Shown in pieces: positions 1 through 6,547 of a stretch of DNA of 11,165 bases (its first letter is position 1; each line of letters opens with the position of its first letter). The stretch lies in contig JBBSDH010000150.1 of NCBI GenBank assembly GCA_038249605.1, positions 1-11,165 on the forward strand. Reading direction: 5' to 3'. Position numbers and translations under genes: made by a program. The notes below the pieces were generated by a model. That model made no database searches. It saw nothing but the letters and a program-made list of their open reading frames with translations, and had not been told where the DNA came from. The DNA comes from M3007 sp038249605 (GTDB taxonomy: Bacteria; Bacteroidota; Bacteroidia; Chitinophagales; Saprospiraceae).

Positions 1-128
1 ATTTCTCCACCATTCGAAAAATTGCCTTGAATCTTATAAAAGCCAATCCAGAAAAAATAAGCGTCAATAGAAAACGAAACAAATGTGCTATGTCAGACTC
101 CTATCGAGAAAAAATGCTCGGGTTTTAA
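1..128 (+). pseudogene. ISAs1-like transposase, C-terminal end (cut by window edge)
   Basis: Reading frame 3 is open from the window edge to a TAA at 126-128 and gives 41 residues, too short to show in a length-filtered ORF list. The peptide contains IRKIALNLIKAN followed by a Lys/Arg-rich stretch and ends SYREKMLGF. An 'IALNL' helix followed by basic residues and a short tail is typical of the extreme C-terminus of DDE transposases of the ISAs1/H-repeat type; IS4-family ends are similar, so the family is tentative. The rest of the gene lies left of the window, so whether the element is intact cannot be judged. The stop codon falls just inside the putative right terminal repeat, as is usual for compact insertion sequences. 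Confidence 0.6.
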
Positions 129-141
129 TGCGTCTGCCCTG
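122..141 (+). repeat. Probable right terminal inverted repeat of the ISAs1-like element
   Basis: The 20 bases after the transposase frame closes end in TGCGTCTGCCCTG. Read inward from the element end this begins CAGGGCAGACGCATTAAAA, and ISAs1-type elements commonly begin CAGGG with an A/T run further in. The left end and the target-site duplication lie outside the window, so the boundary at 141 is inferred from this resemblance and from the adjacent stop codon. Confidence 0.4.
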
Positions 142-155
142 CCTATCAGCCCCTA

Positions 156-304
156 TTGCGTGAAAACCCGCTTTGTCGCCCATATCCCTGCACCCGCCCG
201 TTGCGTGAATCCAGCCGGATAGAGTGGCTTTACGCAACTCCCCGATACCATTGGCTTACACAGCAGTTGCGTGAATCCAACCAATCCGGTCGGATTCACG
301 CAGC
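156..304 (+). repeat. Two 39-bp imperfect palindromes plus a half copy
   Basis: Positions 200-238 and 266-304 are both exactly 39 bp and both run from GTTGCGTGAATCCA to ACGCARC, so each can fold on itself. The second has 10-bp perfect arms, GCGTGAATCC (269-278) and GGATTCACGC (292-301). The first has 7-bp outer arms, GTTGCGT (200-206) and ACGCAAC (232-238). A third start, TTGCGTGAA, lies at 157-165 without a closing arm. Read on the minus strand, each copy encodes a peptide ending in GFTQ, which makes a spurious ORF. This looks like a dispersed palindromic repeat family, not a gene; its mobility and function are unknown. Confidence 0.55.
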
Positions 305-485
305 GGGTGGTTTCAAAAATGACAGAGCATGTATGGTTCATCTGGTTGGTCTTAATCGTATAAAGGTAAGTTGGAATTTCAAATTTCCAAATCATCCAGC
401 GGACTTTTGGTCTTGTCCCAGCCATTAAGGGTGGTTCCGATGGAGACTGGGAATGTGCGTACATATTCCCGACATCTTACTGCTC

Positions 486-736
486 ATGTCCGCGCAGTTC
501 CTGGATGTAATGCTACTACCCAATGAAGAAAAAACGACCGCTTCGCAGCTGTCCGCACCGTAAATCGGAGCATGCTGCCCAAGTGCAGCAGTGGCTTACA
601 CTCTTCTGGCTGCCTACAAAGCAGCCGCAATCAACCCGACATGTTGCAATCCCTCCCAACCCGAGACATCCACCATGTGGACGACCTGGTAACCCACCAG
701 CGTGCGCACAAAAACCAGAAAGCGGCGGAGACATGA
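486..736 (+). pseudogene. Frameshifted remnant of a small protein gene (about 80 residues)
   Basis: No single frame is open, but joining frames gives a coherent hydrophilic, helix-prone protein. It begins MSAQFLDVMLLPNEEK (ATG at 486), passes through SEHAAQVQQWLTL (frame 1, about 556-603) and AAYKAAAINP (frame 3, 609-638), and ends in frame 2 with RDIHHVDDLVTHQRAHKNQ and a TGA at 734-736. Three shifts are needed, near 556, 604 and 638. I do not recognise the family. It lies between an IS end and the 3' end of the MoxR-like ATPase, a place where decay is plausible. It could also be a chance reading of non-coding DNA. Confidence 0.3.
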
Positions 737-792
737 CGAGTTTGGCCGGAGGCTTACTCTACAGACAATTGAAGTTGGTGGTACAGCAGTAG

Positions 793-1908
793 TTACATCT
801 TCCCCAACAACAATTGTCCGATCTCCTGAATCCGGTACAAGCCCTGTAGACTGGTCTTTTTACTCTTTACCAATTCCTGGGCCATGGCAAGTCGCATGTC
901 GTTGGGCAACAACTCGAGCAGGATGAATTGTTGTAGCCTGTCCATCTCTTCAGGCGTAGCTTCGGCAGGGCGTTGGGTAAGGTGGTTGGTGAGGCGTGTG
1001 ACCACCACCGACAACACATCGAGCCGTTTTACGCCTTCGGTGTTCACCAGCTTGTCGAGGCGTTTTGCCACTGCATCAAACGCCTCTTCGCCCAAAATGG
1101 CTTCGGGTGTAGGAAGTCGGTCGAGTTTCAGGTTGATGAAATTGACAAATGCCTGGGTGGTTTCTTCGTCGAGCGAGGCTTCACCGAGCATTTTCACCAG
1201 CGGCAGGTGTTCTTCCAGATCCTCCAGCGGCGCGATGGCCTGGAAAAACTGTACCAGCGAGCGCGGCGTGGTGCGGCGGCCGTTCACGAGTTCGGGGTAG
1301 GTAAGCACAAAGTCGATGCCGCGTGCGTCGATGCTTGCACGTTCAGCCCAACGGGCCCAGGCGCGCACGTCGAAGGTCATGGTCACGTGCAACATGCGTG
1401 TAATCATGGCCTCGTCGAGGGTGGTTACGGAGTAGTCGCCGCCGTCGGGATTGGCGGTGCACACGATGAGCCAGTGGGCTGGCAAGCTCCAAGACACGAG
1501 TTCGTAGTTTTGCAGCAATTGCATGAGGCCGCGCAAAATGCGGTCGTCGGCGCGGTTGATGTCGTCGAGCAACAGGATGCCCGGACCGCGTTCGGTGGGC
1601 ACCCATTCGGGCGCCACGAAGCGTGTCACGTCGCCTTTGGCCGTGTCGCGCACGATTTGCGGCATACCCACCAAGTCGCCCATTTCTTCAAATTGTGCGG
1701 GAGCGATGTACACCAGGTCGCAACCGCGCTCGCGTGCGAGCTCGCGTACCAGTTCGGTTTTGCCGATGCCGTGCAGCCCCCAGATGCAGATGGGCGTGGG
1801 GCGCTCGGCGCCGGTGCGCAAGGTTTGCAAGCTGTGGTCGATGAGTTTGCCGACGCTCTCGGCGCTCACAGAGGAGCCGTAGGTGATGTATTGGAAGTTT
1901 TGCTGCAT
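793..1908 (-). CDS. MoxR-like AAA+ ATPase
   Basis: A 371-residue cytosolic AAA+ ATPase. Walker A is GLHGIGKT (44-51), Walker B is ILLLDDINRA (111-120), sensor 1 is CTANP (150-154) with Asn153, an arginine follows in ITRML (169-173), and sensor 2 is probably Arg216 in TTPRSL. This arrangement fits the MoxR/dynein-related AAA_5 group, whose members usually act as chaperone-like remodellers with a VWA or DUF2201-type metal-binding partner encoded next door. No such partner is in the window; the DNA beyond its 3' end is an IS end and decayed sequence. Residues 220-371 form a helical tail without a recognised domain. The ATG at 1908 has no obvious Shine-Dalgarno site, which is normal in Bacteroidota. 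It starts 42 nt after the MltA gene ends, so cotranscription is likely. The substrate is unknown. Confidence 0.88.
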   Translation of the reverse strand: MQQNFQYITYGSSVSAESVGKLIDHSLQTLRTGAERPTPICIWGLHGIGKTELVRELARERGCDLVYIAPAQFEEMGDLVGMPQIVRDTAKGDVTRFVAPEWVPTERGPGILLLDDINRADDRILRGLMQLLQNYELVSWSLPAHWLIVCTANPDGGDYSVTTLDEAMITRMLHVTMTFDVRAWARWAERASIDARGIDFVLTYPELVNGRRTTPRSLVQFFQAIAPLEDLEEHLPLVKMLGEASLDEETTQAFVNFINLKLDRLPTPEAILGEEAFDAVAKRLDKLVNTEGVKRLDVLSVVVTRLTNHLTQRPAEATPEEMDRLQQFILLELLPNDMRLAMAQELVKSKKTSLQGLYRIQEIGQLLLGKM

Positions 1909-1950
1909 GGTGGGTATGAAACGGCGTTCCCCTGAAAATGTTCTGTCCCC

Positions 1951-2973
1951 TTATTGTTTCGGCAAAAGCAGCCACATCCGGCCGTAACGGTTGATTTTTC
2001 GGGCTTCCTCGAGGCCTTTCAAACCGATGCCGCAATACATGTCGATGCGTTTGGTGGTTTGAATGGCACCACCGCGGTCCTGCGCGAAAACGATGCGGTA
2101 AGTTTTGCCGATGAGCTTTCCGGCAGGGTTGATGTCCGGCAATTCAATGAGAAAGGTGCTTCCGAGTGGTATGTAACGCGGATCGACGGCGATGGAATAC
2201 CCTGCGGTGAGCGGGAAACTGCCGGAGCCTTGTACTCTGTCGCCAATGGGTGTAAAAAAAACATAGGTGCCACCGGTACCACGCACCGAGCCGCCGAAGC
2301 CCAGAAATTCGCGGTGGCCGTCGGGGTATTCCACCAGACAAGAGCCCTGGAGTTGCGCGTTTTTAAGTTCCTTTTTGGAAGTGACGTAGCAAATTTCCAG
2401 TCCGCGACCTTTCAACGCGCCAGCATCGATGGCTGCGGGATTGGGCACGTTTTTTTTCGGACGTTTGTACATAGGAACCGGAAAGGCAGAACTGCGTTTT
2501 TTACTGGCTTTCAAAATGGGTGTATAATAGCCTGTGATGCGCACCCGGTCGTCGCTGTCGCTGGTTTTGATGCGGTAAAAGTCGAAACGTTCGCGCAGTG
2601 CCTCGGGTTGAAGCAGTTGCACGTCCTGAAGCAGATCAATGGTGTAGACCATATCTTCCTTGGTGATGCCCGAAGCGCCTACAGGTTTGATGTCTTTGCG
2701 CTGTAGGAAATTGGCCTGTTCGTACATGGCTTGCAACATGAGCGGATCGAACGGCAGGTAAGGAAGCGTATCGGGATCGGCGGCTTTGAGTACGGTTGTG
2801 GAGAGGGTACGTTTGACCGTGGGTTTTTTCTTGGGCTCATTGGGCAAAACCTGTTCGATCAGACTATCAACTGTGACCGACGATTGTGCAGAGCCAGGCA
2901 TGCTGTGGTCGCATGCAAAAAGTAAGGTAAGCAGCACGTAGGCCATCATGGGCAGGCGCGGGAGGAAGCGCAT
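1951..2973 (-). CDS. mltA: MltA-family lytic murein transglycosylase, lipoprotein
   Basis: This 340-residue protein has an N-terminal hydrophobic signal ending in a lipobox (LFAC, Cys21), so it is probably a lipidated periplasmic or outer-membrane protein. The MltA domain follows: RITGYYTP (145-152), an insert-containing region up to YVFFTPIG (237-244), then the 3D-type barrel with PLTAGYSIAVDPRYIPLG (254-271), AQDRGGAI (297-304) and RIDMYCG (309-315). Asp299 and Asp311 match the conserved acidic positions, the first being the likely catalytic acid. The enzyme cleaves the MurNAc-GlcNAc bond and leaves 1,6-anhydroMurNAc ends. Residues 22-100 are a low-complexity, Lys/Pro-containing linker. It lies between the NUDIX gene (46 nt upstream) and the ATPase (42 nt downstream) on the same strand. 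Confidence 0.93.
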   Translation of the reverse strand: MRFLPRLPMMAYVLLTLLFACDHSMPGSAQSSVTVDSLIEQVLPNEPKKKPTVKRTLSTTVLKAADPDTLPYLPFDPLMLQAMYEQANFLQRKDIKPVGASGITKEDMVYTIDLLQDVQLLQPEALRERFDFYRIKTSDSDDRVRITGYYTPILKASKKRSSAFPVPMYKRPKKNVPNPAAIDAGALKGRGLEICYVTSKKELKNAQLQGSCLVEYPDGHREFLGFGGSVRGTGGTYVFFTPIGDRVQGSGSFPLTAGYSIAVDPRYIPLGSTFLIELPDINPAGKLIGKTYRIVFAQDRGGAIQTTKRIDMYCGIGLKGLEEARKINRYGRMWLLLPKQ

Positions 2974-3019
2974 ACAAAGGAAGAAGTTGGTTTCGCGATA
3001 AAGATATGCAACGGGCAGT

Positions 3020-3652
3020 TTATAACGGCAATTTACTACGCCTTATCCATTCATTGGTTTTCAACACCGCCGCAACGCTGAGTGCGTCGGTTATTTCGCC
3101 GTTCAGCACCATTTCCACCACCTCCGCAAAAGGCAGGTGGCGTACACGCAGTTCTTCTGTTTCTTCGGGTTGCGCAATGCCTTGGTGCAGGTCGCGGGCG
3201 ATGAATGCCACGGCGTATTCGTCGGATACGGAATTGGAAAGGTGCATGTCGAGCAGCGGGATCCACGTATGGGCGGTGAGTCCTGTTTCTTCCAGCAGTT
3301 CGCGTTGGGCGGAAACAAGCAGATCGATGCCGTGTGGACCGCCGCCTTCGGGTATTTCCCAGCTGTAGCGGTTGAGCGGGTAGCGGTATTGTCCCACGAT
3401 CCAGGTGTACAGGTCGGCATCGAGGGGCACCACACCGATGGCCACGTTTTTAAAATGCACCACACCGTATACGCCTTCGCCGCCTGAGGGATTGATTACC
3501 TCGCGGTGCGATACGCTGATCCAGTTGTTGTTGTACACCTCCTGTTGGTTCAGGGTTTTCCACGGATTGGTTTCCGTTTCGGCAGGTTTTTGGTCAAACA
3601 TGGTTGGCTGTTTTTGCGAAGGCAAAAATGTATTTTTTAGTTTATCAAACAT
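3020..3652 (-). CDS. NUDIX hydrolase, ADP-ribose pyrophosphatase-like
   Basis: A 210-residue NUDIX hydrolase, probably splitting ADP-ribose or a related nucleoside diphosphate derivative. The Nudix box is recognisable as RELLEETGL (117-125), preceded by WEIPEGGG (98-105), with an acidic EETEEL (163-168) further on. The box departs from consensus: the first Glu of Gx5Ex7REUxEExGU is Ile109. The metal-binding REUxEE core is intact, so activity is expected. I chose the ATG at 3652 because AAAGGA lies directly before it and it overlaps the upstream YdcF stop in an ATGTTTGA junction (8 nt), a usual coupling arrangement. A later ATG at 3601 (193 residues) is possible, since the conserved part starts only near NPWKTL (29-34). 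A longer frame to 3727 would run deep into the upstream gene. Confidence 0.9.
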   Translation of the reverse strand: MFDKLKNTFLPSQKQPTMFDQKPAETETNPWKTLNQQEVYNNNWISVSHREVINPSGGEGVYGVVHFKNVAIGVVPLDADLYTWIVGQYRYPLNRYSWEIPEGGGPHGIDLLVSAQRELLEETGLTAHTWIPLLDMHLSNSVSDEYAVAFIARDLHQGIAQPEETEELRVRHLPFAEVVEMVLNGEITDALSVAAVLKTNEWIRRSKLPL

Positions 3653-4412
3653 ATCCTTTGACACGGTAAACGATCCATCCGATCCATTCTTTGAGCAAAC
3701 TTTCCCATTTGTGTATCGCTGCACCATTGGGTTCGACCCACTTCACCACGTTTCCGTTACTTTTTTCTCCAAAAAAATCTGTCCCGAGCGGATCGCATGC
3801 AATGCCCACTTTCCGGTAACAACCAAGTGCGCGGCGCATGTGCCAGGCGGAAGTGAAAAGCAGGCACCTTGCGCCGGGAAGTTTTTCATCGAGCAGTTTT
3901 TTGCTGAAAACGGCATTTTCTCGGGTGTTGCGCGATTGATCCTCCACCCAAATGGCACTGTCGGGCACACCAGCCTGCAACAAAAATTGCTTGGCCACGG
4001 GTGCTTCCGCCGGCGCCGAGCCCACGAGCCTGCCCGCCCCGCCACTGATGAGGATGTACCGTATGCGACCGGTGTGGTAAAATTGCAAAGCGGTGGTGAG
4101 GCGGTTGCCCGAACGGTGCAATTGTACCATACCTTCGGGCGCCATGGCTTCCATGTCTACAAAACCACCAAGCACGATGCCCACATCGGCCCGTGCGCTG
4201 GGGGTGCCGGTTTGCCCCGATTCCCAAGCCCGTGCAAGCAGGTTGATGATGAGCGGATTGGTGAAAATTAGGACCAAACCAACGCTCCAAACCAGCAAAC
4301 GACGGCTGAGCGCCGGGTTTCGGCGTTTCCACCAAGCCGCCAAAAGCAGCAGAACGACCCAGTTGAAGGGTTTGAGCAGCAGGGCGAAAAGTTTGGAGGC
4401 TATGAAAAACAT
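3645..4412 (-). CDS. YdcF/ElyC-like DUF218 membrane protein
   Basis: This 255-residue inner-membrane protein has two N-terminal hydrophobic segments (about 3-28 and 39-59) and then a DUF218 domain. Visible motifs are ADVGIVLGGF (75-84), YILISGGAG (119-127), SRNTRENA (160-167) and TSAWHMRRA (187-195), the usual conserved islands of the SanA/YdcF/ElyC family. Characterised relatives are linked to envelope integrity and lipid-carrier or peptidoglycan homeostasis, but their reaction is not settled. The frame stays open to 4622, but that extension reads through the palindromic repeat at 4453-4470 and precedes the hydrophobic segment. The ATG at 4412 gives a normal family length. It is the first gene of the minus-strand cluster that continues with NUDIX, MltA and the ATPase. 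Confidence 0.85.
   Translation of the reverse strand: MFFIASKLFALLLKPFNWVVLLLLAAWWKRRNPALSRRLLVWSVGLVLIFTNPLIINLLARAWESGQTGTPSARADVGIVLGGFVDMEAMAPEGMVQLHRSGNRLTTALQFYHTGRIRYILISGGAGRLVGSAPAEAPVAKQFLLQAGVPDSAIWVEDQSRNTRENAVFSKKLLDEKLPGARCLLFTSAWHMRRALGCYRKVGIACDPLGTDFFGEKSNGNVVKWVEPNGAAIHKWESLLKEWIGWIVYRVKGYV
3653..3658 (-). promoter_or_regulatory. Ribosome binding site of the NUDIX gene, inside the ydcF-like 3' end
   Basis: The minus strand reads AAAGGAT directly before the ATG at 3652. It is one of the few purine-rich, Shine-Dalgarno-like sites in this window. It decides the start, although its spacing is short. Confidence 0.4.
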
Positions 4413-4581
4413 GGTGGAAAGAAAAGGAATTTTGGGGCAAAAAAGTGACATGCCAAGTCTTAAGACTTGGAAAGTATATAGACTTAGTGCCTCAGGCAAA
4501 AAACAGGATGCCAAACAACCCGAAATGTCGCTGAAAATGTGGGTTATTTGCCTTCTTAAGTTGAGTTTTAACCCAAGAAAA
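4413..4581. other. Divergent intergenic region between the ydcF-like and esterase genes
   Basis: These 169 bp must contain the promoters of both the minus-strand cluster and the plus-strand esterase. I see no good TAnnTTTG box on either strand. The region carries copy A of the AAGTCT...AGACTT element, which lies upstream of both starts and could influence either. Confidence 0.5.
4451..4497. repeat. Dispersed palindromic element, copy A
   Basis: It contains the perfect 18-bp palindrome CCAAGTCTTAAGACTTGG (4453-4470), followed by TATAGACTTAGTGCCTCAGG (4477-4496). The second half matches the downstream part of copy C (TATAGACTTAGCGCTCCGG) almost base for base. Its reverse complement matches copy B through GGCACTAAGTCT and on into the next AAGTCTT-like half. 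It lies between two divergent genes. Confidence 0.6.
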
Positions 4582-6000
4582 ATGTCTACAACCAAAACCG
4601 CCACGCTTACCAGTGCCTGCATTTTACTGACAGTCGCCCTCCACGCTCAACTCACCCTCCGAGTTACTGACATACCGACCAATACGCCCGTAGGCGCCAA
4701 TGTAATTGCCGCCGGCACCTTCAACAACTGGAATCCCGGAAGCGCCGCGGATATCCTGGCGCCACAGCCCGACGGTTCGCGTACGCTTACCATCAATCCT
4801 CCTGCCGGGACAGTGAAATTCAAATTTACCCGCGGAGCCTGGAGCAGCGTGGAAGGCAACGCCTCGGGCGGTTATTTGCCCGACCGAGAGATCAGTTACA
4901 GCGGACAACCAACTACAGTCGATCTAACCATCCTCTCTTGGGAAGACCTTGGCGGCGGCAATATGGGTACAGCTGCTTCCAACGTACAGTTGCTCGATGA
5001 TGATTTTTACATGCCCCAGCTCAACCGGACCCGCCGGATTTGGGTGTACCTGCCGCCCGATTATGCCACAGCCACCTCGAAAAATTACCCGGTGCTTTAC
5101 ATGCACGACGGTCAAAACCTGTTCAATACAGCAACGGCGGCTTTTGGTACCGAATGGGAAGTGGACGAAAGCTTGAACGCATTGCAAACAGCCGGAAATT
5201 ACGGATGCATCGTGGTGGGCATCGACAACGACGGCATCCACCGTCTCGATGAATATTCACCCTGGGTGAATGCTCAGTACGGCGGCGGCGAAGGCGAGTT
5301 GTACGTGCAGTTCATTACCGAAACACTGAAACCACACATCGATTCACTGTACCGCACGCAGGAAGGCCGACAAGGTACAGGCATTATGGGCAGCAGTATG
5401 GGTGGGCTGATTTCCTTGTACGCCTTCTCCGAGCGCCAGGATGTGTTTGCCAAAGCGGGCATTTTTTCACCGGCGTTTTGGTTTGCAGGCAACCAATCGG
5501 CCCAGCACACTGCATCTCATCCTTCGGCTGGGCCAGCCCGCGTGTATTTCCTGGCTGGCGGCGCCGAACCGTCTTCGGTTGCTGCAAACATGAATACCGT
5601 GGCCGATGCCATGTTCGCAGCGGGTTTTTCCGCCGACGAACAACTGCGTTTGGTGCAGTCCGGTGGCGAACACAGCGAATGGTTTTGGGCCCAGGAATTT
5701 CCGGCAGCTTACCTCTGGCTTTTCCCGGAAACGACGGTGAGCAGCACGGCAGTTCAAAAAAATGCCGGGCTGGAAGTTTTTCCCAACCCGGCTTCAGATG
5801 TTGTTCGTTTTTCGGGCGCGCCTATAGGCGCCGAATTGCGTGTGCAATTCGTAAGCGCAGAAGGTGTAGTTGTTCGTGATACCAGTACCCGGGCAGGCGA
5901 AGCGTTGAGTCTGGGCAACTTGCCTGGAGGTTTGTACACGCTTCGGATTTGGGTGAATGGGCAACCACAACCTGCGCTGAAATTGGTAAAAGGACAATAG
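4582..6000 (+). CDS. Secreted esterase: CBM48-like domain, esterase (PF00756 type), T9SS sorting tail
   Basis: A 472-residue exported protein. The signal peptide probably ends at LHA/Q (22/23). Residues 23-120 resemble a CBM48/E-set domain (AAGTFNNWNPG at 43-53, VKFKFTRGAW at 78-87). The alpha/beta hydrolase of the Fes/esterase-D type spans about 135-383, with YPVLYMHDGQNLF (169-181), the nucleophile Ser272 in GSSMGG (270-275), and probable catalytic His364 in GGEHSEW. Residues 397-472 form a type A T9SS sorting domain starting LEVFPNPASD and ending LKLVKGQ, so the protein should be delivered to the surface or medium. The CBM-like domain suggests an ester on a carbohydrate or a siderophore; the substrate is unknown. 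The frame extends upstream to 4093, but only the ATG at 4582 gives a signal peptide. It converges on the TonB_C gene with 36 bp between stops. Confidence 0.92.
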   Translation: MSTTKTATLTSACILLTVALHAQLTLRVTDIPTNTPVGANVIAAGTFNNWNPGSAADILAPQPDGSRTLTINPPAGTVKFKFTRGAWSSVEGNASGGYLPDREISYSGQPTTVDLTILSWEDLGGGNMGTAASNVQLLDDDFYMPQLNRTRRIWVYLPPDYATATSKNYPVLYMHDGQNLFNTATAAFGTEWEVDESLNALQTAGNYGCIVVGIDNDGIHRLDEYSPWVNAQYGGGEGELYVQFITETLKPHIDSLYRTQEGRQGTGIMGSSMGGLISLYAFSERQDVFAKAGIFSPAFWFAGNQSAQHTASHPSAGPARVYFLAGGAEPSSVAANMNTVADAMFAAGFSADEQLRLVQSGGEHSEWFWAQEFPAAYLWLFPETTVSSTAVQKNAGLEVFPNPASDVVRFSGAPIGAELRVQFVSAEGVVVRDTSTRAGEALSLGNLPGGLYTLRIWVNGQPQPALKLVKGQ

Positions 6001-6036
6001 CAGCCGAGAGCTTGAAGATAATCCATCAACTTTCCG

Positions 6037-6450
6037 CTAACTCAATTTAAACTTTACCGGAAGAACCATTTCGCAGTCCACTTTTTTGCCGTCTTTTTCC
6101 CCTGGCGTCCATTTGGGCATGTTGCGAATCACGCGCAAGGCTTCCTTGTTGAGTTCGGGGTTGCTTGTTTGTTTGTCCGAAACGATGTTGTGTGCTTCGG
6201 TGATGGCGCCGTCTGCTTTTACCACGAATTGCACGACCACCATGCCTTCCACTTTATCCTTTTTGGCTGATTCGGGGTATTTGATGTTGGAACCAAGGTA
6301 GGTCATCATGGCCTGTTCTCCCCCCGGGAATTGCGGTGCTTTGTCCAGTTCTTCCACTTTTTTTGTTTGTGCGCTTGCGATATTGGCGATGAAGGCGAAC
6401 ATCAGCAAAATCATCCAGGTTTTGGCCGAAAAAAACATTTTTGTTGTCAT
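6037..6450 (-). CDS. Periplasmic stand-alone TonB C-terminal domain protein
   Basis: The protein has 137 residues. An N-terminal hydrophobic stretch ends at ASA/Q (27/28), so it is probably exported or anchored. The rest is a TonB_C domain: QFPGGEQAM (40-48), IKYPESAKKDKVEG, VVVQFVVKADG, and NMPKWTPGEKDGKKV near the end, closing with PVKFKLS. It lacks the Pro-rich periplasm-spanning linker of a true TonB, so it is unlikely to energise an outer-membrane receptor alone. The same pattern closes the upstream M56 peptidase, so the two domains are paralogues. It starts 97 nt after that peptidase gene, on the same strand, and is probably the last gene of the blaI-blaR1-like unit. Confidence 0.88.
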   Translation of the reverse strand: MTTKMFFSAKTWMILLMFAFIANIASAQTKKVEELDKAPQFPGGEQAMMTYLGSNIKYPESAKKDKVEGMVVVQFVVKADGAITEAHNIVSDKQTSNPELNKEALRVIRNMPKWTPGEKDGKKVDCEMVLPVKFKLS

Positions 6451-6547
6451 AACGTATGGTAGTTGTTGGTGAAAAATGGCACGAGGGTGGCCTTCGCGGT
6501 GGCGTGATCGGCCTTCGCGTGGGCATTTACAATCATTCAGACAGGTT

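Larger units (their letters stand above)
129..792. other. 664-bp region without an intact gene
   Basis: This stretch holds the outer edge of the IS end, the 39-bp palindromes, a hairpin with TTGGAA (371-376) and TTCCAA (385-390) arms, and the frameshifted remnant. Short open frames exist on both strands but none has a recognisable domain, a convincing start or consistent composition. No tRNA or clear terminator is visible. It looks like an insertion-prone, decaying junction next to the ATPase 3' end. Confidence 0.6.

Noticed and set aside
153..464. 103-residue minus-strand frame with repeated GFTQ endings
   Set aside because: The repetition comes from the 39-bp DNA palindromes; there is no domain, and both strands are open, as expected for palindromic DNA.
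973..1935. 320-residue plus-strand frame opposite the MoxR-like ATPase
   Set aside because: It is His/Gly/Val-rich with no domain and lies antisense to a clear AAA+ gene; it is a codon-bias shadow.
3653..3727. 25-residue upstream extension of the NUDIX gene
   Set aside because: It overlaps the upstream coding region by about 80 bp; the ATG at 3652 has a purine-rich site and a short coupling overlap.
4093..4581. Upstream extension of the esterase frame
   Set aside because: It would place 163 unrelated residues before a clean signal peptide and lies antisense to the ydcF-like gene.
4413..4622. Upstream extension of the ydcF-like frame to 4622
   Set aside because: It is translated from the palindromic repeat and runs into the esterase 5' end; the family normally starts near the hydrophobic segment.
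6001..6036. Terminator between the convergent esterase and TonB_C genes
   Set aside because: No stem with a T run is visible in the 36 bp.
6489..6519. Direct repeat GGCCTTCGCG (6489-6498 and 6510-6519) between the M56 and TonB_C genes
   Set aside because: There are only two short copies 21 bp apart, with no link to a promoter or hairpin; it could be chance.
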